Of a stretch of 50,247 bases of DNA, positions 24,237 to 32,158 are shown piece after piece. The notes beneath the pieces were generated by a model. The model was not told the origin of the DNA. It did no database searches and was given only the letters and a program-made list of their open reading frames with translations. Numbering within the stretch: the first letter of the stretch is position 1; the number at the start of each line of letters is the position of its first letter. Location: NCBI GenBank assembly GCA_017885655.1, contig JAFNFQ010000018.1, positions 1 through 50,247 of the forward strand, read 5' to 3'. The stretch is from Methanobacteriota archaeon (GTDB taxonomy: Archaea; Thermoplasmatota; Thermoplasmata; RBG-16-68-12; JAFNFQ01). A program made the position numbers and the translations under genes.

Positions 24237-25961
24237 CTATTTATCAGGTGGACCGCCCCTAGCCAGCCAAACCGTCGCAGCGGAATTCGTGAAGACAACG
24301 TACGCTGTATTTGGCAACACGTTCTCAGCAGACGTGCACACTTTGTTCGGGCTGCCAGGGGGCAAGCCATCGGAGCCCAGCAGGCAGGAGATTCTGTTGT
24401 AACCGTAAGAAGCGTAGTAGGGGAAGACCGAGTTGTCTGAGACTACGAAGTGAACTCGATAATAGCTCATGAGGGAGCGAGATTCGGTCGGACTCCTAAA
24501 GCCAAAGATCAACTCCCAATGTAGCTCGGCATTGGCGACATGCACCGGAACATATATCTCATCAGTGTTGAACGATATACTGGTCAGATTCACCAGACGG
24601 ACTTCCAGACTGTTGCCGTCCACGAAACCCCACATGAGTTGTTGCGGACTCAGGAAATGTGTCGAGGCCCCGCCCATGGGTAAGTTCGGCAGCCCCGAAA
24701 TGGCCGCCAGCCTCCCTCCGGTGAGACCTGCATTCGTTGCCATCGTGCCCCACCCTCTGTGGCGGAGATAAAGGGCGGTCTCGTAGACGGCCTCGGGAAT
24801 AGGCTTGTCTGTGACATAATAGTCTCTCCAGCGATCCTTCGTCTGCCAAGAGAAGACAGCCGATGCGATAAGCAGGCCCGCCAAGAATACTGTACTGAGC
24901 TGCCTGCGCCTTCTTAAAATCATGGTCAGGCTCAATGCGCCTACGACCACTAGCAGTGTGAAGATGGGGATGACGAACTCGATTATGTAATCGCGAAGCG
25001 AGAGCAGCGGAAGGAATATGAAAATCACCAAGAGCAGGAATTTGTCAACAGACTCCTTTGGCCTCTTCCAGACATATGCGATGAGGCCGATTGGTGCGAG
25101 GAGGAGCAAGAGTCCGACACGCCCGACGAAGCTCACACCCATGTTGATCAGGAGTGTGGCGAAGTTGCGCCCAGACAGAAAAACCCCTGTCTCGTATTGC
25201 TCAACGACGTCGGCACCGGAGATGCCGGGGAATTGGAACTGGATGTAGAATATGGATAGGAAGGCGACCATCGCCAAGATGACGAGCGCGAATCTCATAG
25301 GTTTCTCGAACTTAATCAGGGAAAACCTGAGCCGCTGGGTGACTAGATGCAGCGGCAGAGCGAGGATGTACGCGATGAAGATGAGGATAACGAGAAGACC
25401 CATCCTGTGCATCGAACCCAGTATCAAGAAGACTGCCAGAGACAGGATCAGATAACGGATGTCCTTCGTTTTCATATGCTTGATCAGCAAAATGAAGAAG
25501 AATGGCAATAGGGCAACCACGAAACCTCTGCTCGACGCGACCCATGCCGTGTCCTTGACATAGAACGGCGCAAGCGTGAACAGAAGGGCCACGGAGTGCG
25601 CGAAGATGTCATCGTCTCTGATGAGCTTCGCCATGATGAAGGCGGAGAGGACGCCGATTATCGCCAGAATCTGTCCGAACAGGAAGACGACGCCCTCGAT
25701 CGGCACGCCAGAGACGAGGAACACGCTTGATAGCACGAACGGTGCGGCACTGGGATACGAGAGAGCGTACAATCCGAAGTATGAGCTGGGGTGCAGTATC
25801 CATTTCGCGAAGCCGTCTTGAGCTATCGAGTTCGCCATCGTGTGCACGAAGGTCGTGTCCGAGCCCATCTCGTGGTCGACCCCGAGGGGGAATCGAAAGA
25901 CTATCGTGATGAACACGAGAGCCAACAGGACGCAGTAATTAACTTTCCGAGGAAGCCTCAT
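24237..25961 (-). CDS. Multispanning membrane protein, probable GT-C type glycosyltransferase
   Basis: A 574-residue integral membrane protein with about ten to twelve predicted spans in residues 1-370 and an extracytoplasmic C-terminal domain of about 190 residues. The first external loop after span 1 contains DHEMGSDTTF, the position where GT-C enzymes using lipid-phosphate sugars carry their acidic residues. The C-terminal part is Ser/Tyr/Asn rich. The WWDxG motif of oligosaccharyltransferases is absent, so it is not AglB. Its start at 25961 lies 23 bases inside the end of the upstream glycosyltransferase gene, so translation is probably coupled. A role in adding a sugar on the outer face is inferred from fold and context. 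Confidence 0.65.
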   Translation of the reverse strand: MRLPRKVNYCVLLALVFITIVFRFPLGVDHEMGSDTTFVHTMANSIAQDGFAKWILHPSSYFGLYALSYPSAAPFVLSSVFLVSGVPIEGVVFLFGQILAIIGVLSAFIMAKLIRDDDIFAHSVALLFTLAPFYVKDTAWVASSRGFVVALLPFFFILLIKHMKTKDIRYLILSLAVFLILGSMHRMGLLVILIFIAYILALPLHLVTQRLRFSLIKFEKPMRFALVILAMVAFLSIFYIQFQFPGISGADVVEQYETGVFLSGRNFATLLINMGVSFVGRVGLLLLLAPIGLIAYVWKRPKESVDKFLLLVIFIFLPLLSLRDYIIEFVIPIFTLLVVVGALSLTMILRRRRQLSTVFLAGLLIASAVFSWQTKDRWRDYYVTDKPIPEAVYETALYLRHRGWGTMATNAGLTGGRLAAISGLPNLPMGGASTHFLSPQQLMWGFVDGNSLEVRLVNLTSISFNTDEIYVPVHVANAELHWELIFGFRSPTESRSLMSYYRVHFVVSDNSVFPYYASYGYNRISCLLGSDGLPPGSPNKVCTSAENVLPNTAYVVFTNSAATVWLARGGPPDK

Positions 25962-27060
25962 CGTAGACCGCCATTACTTCTTTCGCCACGGACTCCCATG
26001 AGAATCGTTTGACCGATTCCGCGCAGTTATTCGACAGCGAGGAAGAGGTAGCTAAAGCTTTCTCCATGATTCCGGGGAGCGCACTCACGTCGTTGACGAT
26101 ATAGCCGTTCACCCCGTCTTCGACTATCTCCGGCACTATGCCCACGGGTGTCGACACTACCGGAGTGCCGCACGCCAGAGACTCCATCGCAATGGTGGGG
26201 AGGCCTTCATGTTCTGACGCGATTACAGTGGCATCAGCCGCATTGAGCATTAGGCTGAGAGTCTGCCTCGACGCGATTGGCCTCCAATCCACTCTTTGTA
26301 GAGACAAGCTTGCCGCCATTTCCCTTAGGGCGGACTCGTCCTTTCCCCCGCCGACTATCACCAAGAGCGCCTTCCCATTCTTCGCCTCGACCTCCTTGAA
26401 CGCCTTGAGGATGAGGTGAACCCTCTTCTCCTCGACCAGACGTCCAGCATACAGAAGGATGCCTGCATCAGTGCCTATGCCCAGCTTCTTCCTTGCCTCG
26501 CGCTTGTCCGCGGGATTGAACACTCCGAGGTCGAGACCAGCGTACACCAGACGCATCTTCCCGGACAAGGCCGGATATTTCTCCTGGAAGTGGGTCATGT
26601 TCGCCTTCGACACGCATATGATCCTGCCAGCTCTCTTCAGTGAGAAAGACTCAATCTGGTCATAGATTTGACCGATGACGTCGCCCTTGTTAGCCCGCAC
26701 TGAGTCCGAGTGCGCCCCATGGAGCGTAACGACCTTGGGGTTCTTCGCGTGGGAGATGCAGAACGGGGCCAAATCGTCCGGTCTCTGTGCATGGATGATG
26801 GTGTCTTCGGAGAGGCGCATGGAAGGTGCTGCTTTCACGAGGTTGAGCACGAAATCCAGGCTCGTCGTCGGTCGATCCTGGATGGCCACGAAGTCCACGC
26901 CGTGTGATTGGAGGTCTCCGGGGCTCCCGATGCCCACCAATTTCACCTGGACCCCATTTTTCGCAAGCGCTTTCGCGAGGTCGAGCGTGTACACGAAGAC
27001 ACCGCTGGCCGCCTCCTTCGAGGGGTCTATGCCGCAGACGAGGACTGCCTTAGTGGTCAT
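25939..27060 (-). CDS. Glycosyltransferase, GT4 family
   Basis: A 373-residue GT-B glycosyltransferase. The N-terminal domain has SGVFVYTLDLAKALAKNGVQ and VTLHGAHSDSVRANKG. The donor domain shows LLYAGRLVEEKRVHLILKAF and the E-x7-E motif EHEGLPTIAMESLACGTPVV. The ATG at 27060 overlaps the stop of the DUF354 gene as ATGA, a strong sign of coupled translation; the frame extends to 27105 but that adds nothing family-like. Downstream it overlaps the GT-C-like gene by 23 bases. Confidence 0.91.
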   Translation of the reverse strand: MTTKAVLVCGIDPSKEAASGVFVYTLDLAKALAKNGVQVKLVGIGSPGDLQSHGVDFVAIQDRPTTSLDFVLNLVKAAPSMRLSEDTIIHAQRPDDLAPFCISHAKNPKVVTLHGAHSDSVRANKGDVIGQIYDQIESFSLKRAGRIICVSKANMTHFQEKYPALSGKMRLVYAGLDLGVFNPADKREARKKLGIGTDAGILLYAGRLVEEKRVHLILKAFKEVEAKNGKALLVIVGGGKDESALREMAASLSLQRVDWRPIASRQTLSLMLNAADATVIASEHEGLPTIAMESLACGTPVVSTPVGIVPEIVEDGVNGYIVNDVSALPGIMEKALATSSSLSNNCAESVKRFSWESVAKEVMAVYDEASSES

Positions 27061-28127
27061 CTTTCCGATGCCCGCCTCTTCTCTTCCTTGAAGCTTTCGG
27101 GCCACCGCTCCAGGAAGTTAATGATGAAGGCCGTGACATCGATCTTTTCGTGGAGCAGTCTCTTCCTCTTTTCCTCCCACTCGCCCTTCGCCTCCTTGTT
27201 GGAAAGCATCTCCTCGGCCCTTTTCCTCGCTTCATCGGCTGATTTCACATGGAAGCCCAGGCCATAGTTCTCTTGCTGGTCCGCGAGATAGCCGCGGCCG
27301 GCCTCTGAGACGAAGACCCACGGGGTGCCGAGGACCCCGGCCTCGGAAGCCATTGTGGCACCCTCGCCAACATAGAGGCTCGCATAGCTCAGCAAGTCGT
27401 GCACCCTGTGCAGGGGCAACTTGCTGGCATACCGTTCGAACTCCTTGGGGAGCGGTCTCTCCGTCGTGAGGAAAACCCGACCCCATCCCTCGACGAACTT
27501 CAGGAAATCCATCACCTGCTCTCCGGAGCTGAAGTTGAAACCCTTTTCCCCGACGTCGTGGCTGCTGGTCCAGGAGGCGAGACGGACGACCGAATACATG
27601 TCCCCCTGCTTCACGCCAATCTGTTCAAGCACCGAAGGGTCAGGGTGGTAGTAATTGGGATGCAAGTATGCGATCTCCTTGTATCCATTGTACTTGATGT
27701 GCTTGGGCCCCAAGTCGAGCGAGAAGCATGACGGGGTACATATGGCGTCTGTGAAAGGGAGCATCATCTTGGTGATTGTCCCAGCGATCTCAGTGTCCCC
27801 AAACGCCACATGCGGGATGCCGAGCACCTTGCTGACCTGTGCGGCATAGGGTGAGCCTGTGCTCACAATCATGTCCGGCTCGAAACGCGCCGCGAACTTG
27901 AGCAGGTTCAGGTCCCTCGGGAGGATATCCAGCACCTTACTGGTGAGCACTTTCCGGTCAGTCCCGAACACCTCGCAAGGGATTCTGTAATGATCAAGAA
28001 GGGCGATTGTCGATTCCTTCCTGACCGCCGCCGTAGATGTCTCGTGACCACGCCTCCTCAGGCCGGCCATGGCGTTTCTGAACAGGTGAACATGGGCGGG
28101 GTGCCCTATCACGAACATGAAGCGCAA
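27057..28127 (-). CDS. DUF354 family protein, glycosyltransferase-like (COG1817)
   Basis: A 356-residue archaeal-type protein of the DUF354 family, predicted to have a GT-B fold like UDP-GlcNAc 2-epimerases and glycosyltransferases. Features visible are the N-terminal GHPAHVHLFRNAMAGLRRRG, IVSTGSPYAAQVSKVLGIPH, and the C-terminal YVGEGATMASEAGVLGTPWV donor-site-like segment. Members occur in archaeal and bacterial polysaccharide loci, but the reaction is not established. The TTG start follows directly on the stop of the FemAB gene (TGATTG), with GGAGGATC just before it, so translation is coupled. Four bases overlap with the next gene. Confidence 0.85.
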   Translation of the reverse strand: MRFMFVIGHPAHVHLFRNAMAGLRRRGHETSTAAVRKESTIALLDHYRIPCEVFGTDRKVLTSKVLDILPRDLNLLKFAARFEPDMIVSTGSPYAAQVSKVLGIPHVAFGDTEIAGTITKMMLPFTDAICTPSCFSLDLGPKHIKYNGYKEIAYLHPNYYHPDPSVLEQIGVKQGDMYSVVRLASWTSSHDVGEKGFNFSSGEQVMDFLKFVEGWGRVFLTTERPLPKEFERYASKLPLHRVHDLLSYASLYVGEGATMASEAGVLGTPWVFVSEAGRGYLADQQENYGLGFHVKSADEARKRAEEMLSNKEAKGEWEEKRKRLLHEKIDVTAFIINFLERWPESFKEEKRRASER

Positions 28128-29174
28128 TCAGATCCTCCTTCGGACCGTGTACAGGTTCTGTATCATCTTCAGCATTTTAGGCTTGTGCACTAGCGTGTAC
28201 CGGCCCAGATTCACCAGCTGTCCCCCGAATCTGCGCTTGAACTCCCTCGGACCGTATTCCTCCTCCGGCAGTCCCGCGCCGCCAAAGTCGAAAAGGCGAT
28301 AACCTGATTCGCAGCCCCAAGTCATCAAGCGCCATGCGAGGAATTCGTTCGCGTTCGTCTCCTCCGCCTCCGGGGCTGAACCAGCATACCAGTCGTAGAT
28401 TATGCCGGAGAATGTAAGGGCGACACGCGCTGCGACGGGTTTCTCACCGCTGTACGCTATGATCATCTTCGCCATCCCTTTAGGGACCAAGAGGCCGTGA
28501 ATCGCCTCGAACAGCGACTTGTCCTGCAAGGGTATTTTCGCCTGTGCATGGGATTCGAGGAGAAGGGAATAAAGTGTGTCGATGTCTCCGACACTTGATG
28601 CGTCCACGACCTCCAATCCGAGGGTTTCAGCCTTGTGGATTCCCTTCCTCCGATGCTTGGTCAATTTCTCCCTTAGGACTTTCTCCCCGGCGGTCAGATC
28701 AATCAGGTAGTTCAGCCAGTCCTCCCTGGAGAAACCTGATTCTTTCAGGAGAGAGAGTTGATTGGGCTGATCGAAAAGCGGATACACTCGCGCGTACAGA
28801 CTCTCCGCCCTCGACTTCATCAGCAGTTCCTTGAGAAGGATTGCTCCTCCCGCGACACCTTCCTTCCTCGGAACGAACAGCGGACCGCCGCGAACTGAGA
28901 CATGACTAAGGAACGTCCCAGCCAACACCCCCGCATCCATGAAGGTGGTCGCCACGAGGGACGCGAGCATCTCGCCTCCTGTATTTCTGGCAATCATGGC
29001 GGTGGGCTTGCAGCCTTTCGTCTTGGAATAGACTTTGAAAAGCTCTCCAGACTGGAAGGGAGAAGGGTAGTTGTGATGGGACGCGAACTCGGAAATTTCC
29101 GCCAAGGACTTGTCATCCGAAGCTGTGACCGTAGTGGCCTTGATTTCCGCTGGCTTCGCGTGGGCCCCGGTCAA
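28128..29174 (-). CDS. FemAB/FemX-like GNAT-fold aminoacyl- or acyltransferase (paralogue 2)
   Basis: A 348-residue protein with two GNAT-like halves, as in bacterial FemABX enzymes that add amino acids from tRNA to peptidoglycan precursors. Visible landmarks are the N-terminal YPSPFQSGELFKVYSKTKG, a central KHRRKGIHKAETLGLEV, and the C-terminal IIYDWYAGSAPEAEETNANE, RLMTWGCESGYRLFDFGGAG, then EYGPREFKRRFGG. Archaea have no murein, so the acceptor must be something else, perhaps an amino sugar of the surface glycan (inference). It follows its paralogue directly and has the same C-terminal motifs. Confidence 0.85.
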   Translation of the reverse strand: MTGAHAKPAEIKATTVTASDDKSLAEISEFASHHNYPSPFQSGELFKVYSKTKGCKPTAMIARNTGGEMLASLVATTFMDAGVLAGTFLSHVSVRGGPLFVPRKEGVAGGAILLKELLMKSRAESLYARVYPLFDQPNQLSLLKESGFSREDWLNYLIDLTAGEKVLREKLTKHRRKGIHKAETLGLEVVDASSVGDIDTLYSLLLESHAQAKIPLQDKSLFEAIHGLLVPKGMAKMIIAYSGEKPVAARVALTFSGIIYDWYAGSAPEAEETNANEFLAWRLMTWGCESGYRLFDFGGAGLPEEEYGPREFKRRFGGQLVNLGRYTLVHKPKMLKMIQNLYTVRRRI

Positions 29175-30161
29175 TTAACCGAACCTCCTGAGCAGGTCGT
29201 ATCCCTTCCGGCCGATCATGTGTTTAATCGGATGGAATACCTTCTCGAACCGCCCGAAGCTCGTCATGGTCCCGCCAAAGAGCCTCTTGAATTCTCCCGG
29301 CCCATAATCCTCTCCGGGCTTGCCGGCACCGCCGAAATCGAAGAGCCTGAAACCGTTCCTGCTCCCCCATTGCATGGTGTCCCACACCAAGAGCTCGTTC
29401 GCATGTTCCTCTTTTCCGACCGAGCTGCCGCCTGCGTACCATTCATAGATCGTCCCGCGATAGGTGAGGTACAACCTGCCCGCCAGTGTGTCCTTCCCTT
29501 TTGCACCGAGTACTATCCGGATCATGTTGACGGGCTTCAGCACCCGCCACGCGCTTGTGAAAAGTGATCTGTCGGCCAAAGGCACGCCCGCAGCACGGTA
29601 GGTCTCCCGGAGAAGCCCATAGAGAAGCTCGACATCCTCGTCTTCCTCCGCTTCCCTGACGGAGACCCCGCCCCTCTCTGCTTTCTTTATGCCCCTTCGT
29701 CTGCTCGTGTTGAATCCTTTCCAGATCTCGTCGATCGGCCTTGTCAAGTCATGGACGTAATTGATGTGGTCCTCGTATGCATAGCTCAAACCCTCGAACG
29801 CCGGACGGCGTGAGGACATGTCTCTGAGGTTGCGGAACTGAGCATACAATGAATCCGGACCGACCGCCTCGTCGAATGCCTTCATTATCTCCTTGATGGC
29901 CCCTCTTTTAGACAACGGGCCTCCCGTCACGATGGCCCGCGAGCTGAAGGCGCCTTTCAATCCGCCGCCTTCCTTGATGATGCATCCGAGGAGCAGATCC
30001 TCAATCTCGCCGTCCATCTCGGTCGCGAGGATGGCCGGTTCGTAGTTCTTCGTGGCGGCGAAAACATCGCGCATTTCTGGCGTCTGGAAGATGTTCGCCT
30101 CCGGAGAGGAATCGAGGAACGCGTTCCATCTTCCTACATCCAGGGCCTTCAGGACGTTCAG
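29175..30161 (-). CDS. FemAB/FemX-like GNAT-fold transferase (paralogue 1), apparent CTG start
   Basis: A paralogue of the next gene. The C-terminal landmarks repeat: RRRGIKKAERGGVSV, IYEWYAGGSSVGKEEHANEL, NGFRLFDFGGAGKPGEDYG, GEFKRLFGG. The first ATG in frame (30074) would give 299 residues and miss the conserved opening. The reading frame upstream of it encodes ALDVGRWNAFLDSSPEANIF and then QTPEMRDVF, which matches the FemAB N-terminus of the paralogue. That stretch has no in-frame ATG, GTG or TTG before a TGA upstream. A CTG at 30161 lies 4 bases after the stop of the deacetylase gene, with GGGAG 8 bases before it, and is my best guess (328 residues). A non-standard start, coupling by reinitiation, or a sequence error are all possible. 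Confidence 0.75.
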   Translation of the reverse strand: MNVLKALDVGRWNAFLDSSPEANIFQTPEMRDVFAATKNYEPAILATEMDGEIEDLLLGCIIKEGGGLKGAFSSRAIVTGGPLSKRGAIKEIMKAFDEAVGPDSLYAQFRNLRDMSSRRPAFEGLSYAYEDHINYVHDLTRPIDEIWKGFNTSRRRGIKKAERGGVSVREAEEDEDVELLYGLLRETYRAAGVPLADRSLFTSAWRVLKPVNMIRIVLGAKGKDTLAGRLYLTYRGTIYEWYAGGSSVGKEEHANELLVWDTMQWGSRNGFRLFDFGGAGKPGEDYGPGEFKRLFGGTMTSFGRFEKVFHPIKHMIGRKGYDLLRRFG

Positions 30162-30165
30162 CGGC

Positions 30166-31059
30166 TCATCTCCCGAGTCTCCTCGCGATGAAATCGCCCA
30201 GAGTCACCGCATCGATATCGCCCGAGACAGTGAGAGCGCATGGGGCTTCCTGTGGCCAGTTGTGCTCGCCCGGACGCTTCTTGAGCCACCACATCGCAAC
30301 CTCCCCTAAAGGAGCCACCCACGCGCCCTCGCCGAGCGCGCGCTTCAGCGCCTCATCGAGCGCCTTCTCGAAGAAGTTGAAACGCTCGGGGTGAAGTTGC
30401 AGCACCAGATGTCCTCCAGACTGTATTGCGGCGGCTGTCATGGCGGTGAGCGCCCTAGACAGTTGCTCGGGGTTCGTGATGCCGAGCCTGTCTATGAGAA
30501 TCTCGTCATCGGGGATGGCCACCGGCATTTCGACGAGCCTGCTCCGCATGGTCGGGAGTTTGTTAGCGGTTCCGCCGATCCCGTAGGATCGCAATGCCTC
30601 GGTCATTTCCGCCAACGAATCGAACTCGCTCCCGCAACTCCATCCTGAAGGCACGCTGCTGTCGTAGAGGAAGCCCGCCCCCGAGACGGCTTCCATCATC
30701 GAATCGCTCCAGCGGAGGTAGGGAGCCCTGAACCCATTCGTCTGGAGTCCGACCGAACGGAATATTCCAATCGCTTCCTTCATCATGGCAATCTGGCGGT
30801 TTGTCTCCAGACCGGTGAGATTCCTGTGTCTGAGGCCGTGAACTGCCACCTCCATTCCGTCTAAAATTCCCGCGAGTTCGGGATGCCATTCGAGTACCTT
30901 GGCGGTGATTGGAAACGTTCCCACGACCTCGTGTCTTTTCAGCAGCGCGACCATCCTCTCAAGATTTCCCAGGAACTTAGTCGATGAAAATCCATATCGG
31001 CTCGGGAGCAGGAACGCACGCCTGATCCTCTGACACGCCGTTTTCGACTTCGCCCCCAT
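30166..31059 (-). CDS. Polysaccharide-deacetylase-like protein (NodB fold), motif 1 missing
   Basis: A protein of about 297 residues with the NodB-fold pattern of sugar deacetylases. The H-x3-H metal motif is in VAVHGLRHRNL, motif 3 is GFRAPYLRWSDSMMEA followed by GFLYDSSVP, and the late catalytic His is in LVLQLHPERF. The usual Asp-Asp motif 1 is absent; LPSRYGFSSTKFLGNLERMV stands in its place. It could be an enzyme with altered chemistry or an inactive relative. ATG at 31059 has GGAGG 5 bases before; ATG at 31071 overlaps the preceding stop as TGATG and is equally possible. The longer open frame to 31638 is a shadow of the GlcNAc-1-P transferase gene. Confidence 0.8.
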   Translation of the reverse strand: MGAKSKTACQRIRRAFLLPSRYGFSSTKFLGNLERMVALLKRHEVVGTFPITAKVLEWHPELAGILDGMEVAVHGLRHRNLTGLETNRQIAMMKEAIGIFRSVGLQTNGFRAPYLRWSDSMMEAVSGAGFLYDSSVPSGWSCGSEFDSLAEMTEALRSYGIGGTANKLPTMRSRLVEMPVAIPDDEILIDRLGITNPEQLSRALTAMTAAAIQSGGHLVLQLHPERFNFFEKALDEALKRALGEGAWVAPLGEVAMWWLKKRPGEHNWPQEAPCALTVSGDIDAVTLGDFIARRLGR

Positions 31060-31070
31060 CCCTGCCTCCA

Positions 31071-32087
31071 TCAGATCACGCTCAGGACTATCGCCACCGC
31101 GCTGCAGACGGCGTAGAGCGCGAGTATCACGGCGACCAGTCTTCCCTCCCTCATCGGTTTCTTGCTCAGGATGTAGTAAGCGAGGGTGAACTTCTCCGCG
31201 CCTTTTGGCGGGCTCAGCGTGCCGTCTTCGTTGATCACGGGGTTGTGACAGGCTTCCCTCCTGTTCTCCTTCTTTATCCCGCCGAAGTAGAGCGTCGCGA
31301 TCAGTTCGTAGAAGGAGGGAATTATCGCGATTACAGCGTAGAACTCGACGTGGCCCATGATGACGCCCGCTGCCATGGCGGCGCCCAGTCCGAGTGTCCC
31401 GATGTCGCCCACGAAGACTTTGGCGGGGAACTTGTTGAAGTAGAACAAGCCTAGAGCACAGCCCGCCAAGGCGATGAACACGATCATGGCGACTTCGGAC
31501 GTGCCTTGAATCATGCTGATGATGAACAGCCCGAGGGAAACGACCAGCACCTGACCGCTCTCGAGGCCGTTGTAGCCCGCGGACATGTTCATCGCGTTCG
31601 CCATGCCTGTGACGCCTATGGGCACGAGCACGAACCAATAGGTCAGGAAGAGCAGCCGTGAACTCTCAAAGCTCAGGATCTGGCCGAACGGAAAGCCTAT
31701 CGCGGCAGGCGGGACGTGCACGAGCAACAGGGGCAGCGCGGCGAACACGACCGCCACAGCCTTGATCCGCTGCTTGATGTTGCTGATGTCGTCTATGAGG
31801 CCGACCATCGAGGCGATGAAGAACACGCTCAGCGCCGCCAGATAGGCCGGCTCTATGTAGGCTCCCTCACCCTCCAGCTTCTTGAACCCGACGGCGAGAG
31901 AGAGGGAAATCGAGAACGCGAACACCGCCGCAATTCCGCCGAGCTCCGCGACCCCGGGGCGGCTCCTCTTGTTCACGTCGTGGCTGACCATCCCGCCCTC
32001 CCTCATCTTTCTGATGAGAGGCGGCATCGTCACTAGTACTATCACGAGGGAGGAGAGGAACGCCAGCAGTATTGCCGCGGAGTCCAC
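31071..32087 (-). CDS. UDP-GlcNAc--dolichyl-phosphate GlcNAc-1-phosphate transferase (AglH/Alg7/MraY family)
   Basis: An integral membrane enzyme that starts lipid-linked glycan assembly by moving a sugar-1-phosphate onto a polyprenyl phosphate. The 338 residues contain about ten membrane spans and the family motifs in order: VSHDVNKRSRPGVAELGG (near residue 34), MVGLIDDISNIKQRIK with the catalytic Asp pair, ANAMNMSAGYNGLESGQ, and FVGDIGTLGLGAAMA. It is the first gene of the eight-gene minus-strand run. The GTG start at 32087 is about 28 bases from a strong TATA box, indicating a leaderless message. In this setting it probably primes the N-glycan or S-layer glycan. Confidence 0.92.
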   Translation of the reverse strand: MDSAAILLAFLSSLVIVLVTMPPLIRKMREGGMVSHDVNKRSRPGVAELGGIAAVFAFSISLSLAVGFKKLEGEGAYIEPAYLAALSVFFIASMVGLIDDISNIKQRIKAVAVVFAALPLLLVHVPPAAIGFPFGQILSFESSRLLFLTYWFVLVPIGVTGMANAMNMSAGYNGLESGQVLVVSLGLFIISMIQGTSEVAMIVFIALAGCALGLFYFNKFPAKVFVGDIGTLGLGAAMAAGVIMGHVEFYAVIAIIPSFYELIATLYFGGIKKENRREACHNPVINEDGTLSPPKGAEKFTLAYYILSKKPMREGRLVAVILALYAVCSAVAIVLSVI

Positions 32088-32108
32088 GGGATTTTAATGA
32101 AATGCGGG

Positions 32109-32121
32109 GGATATATAAAGA
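32109..32121 (-). promoter_or_regulatory. TATA box of the surface-glycan operon
   Basis: The minus strand reads CTCTTTATATATCC, the strongest box in the window, centred about 28 bases from the GTG at 32087. It should drive the run from the GlcNAc-1-P transferase to the distal glycosyltransferases. Confidence 0.65.
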
Positions 32122-32158
32122 GTGAGCGGGCCATTCTCAGACGGCCACACTCAGCTCG

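Noticed and set aside
24237-25961. Oligosaccharyltransferase AglB
   Set aside because: It is a large multispanning protein with an outer C-terminal domain, but the WWDxG catalytic motif is absent.
31072-31638. N-terminal extension of the deacetylase-like protein
   Set aside because: It overlaps the GlcNAc-1-P transferase gene in another frame on the same strand and encodes an Arg/His-rich shadow.
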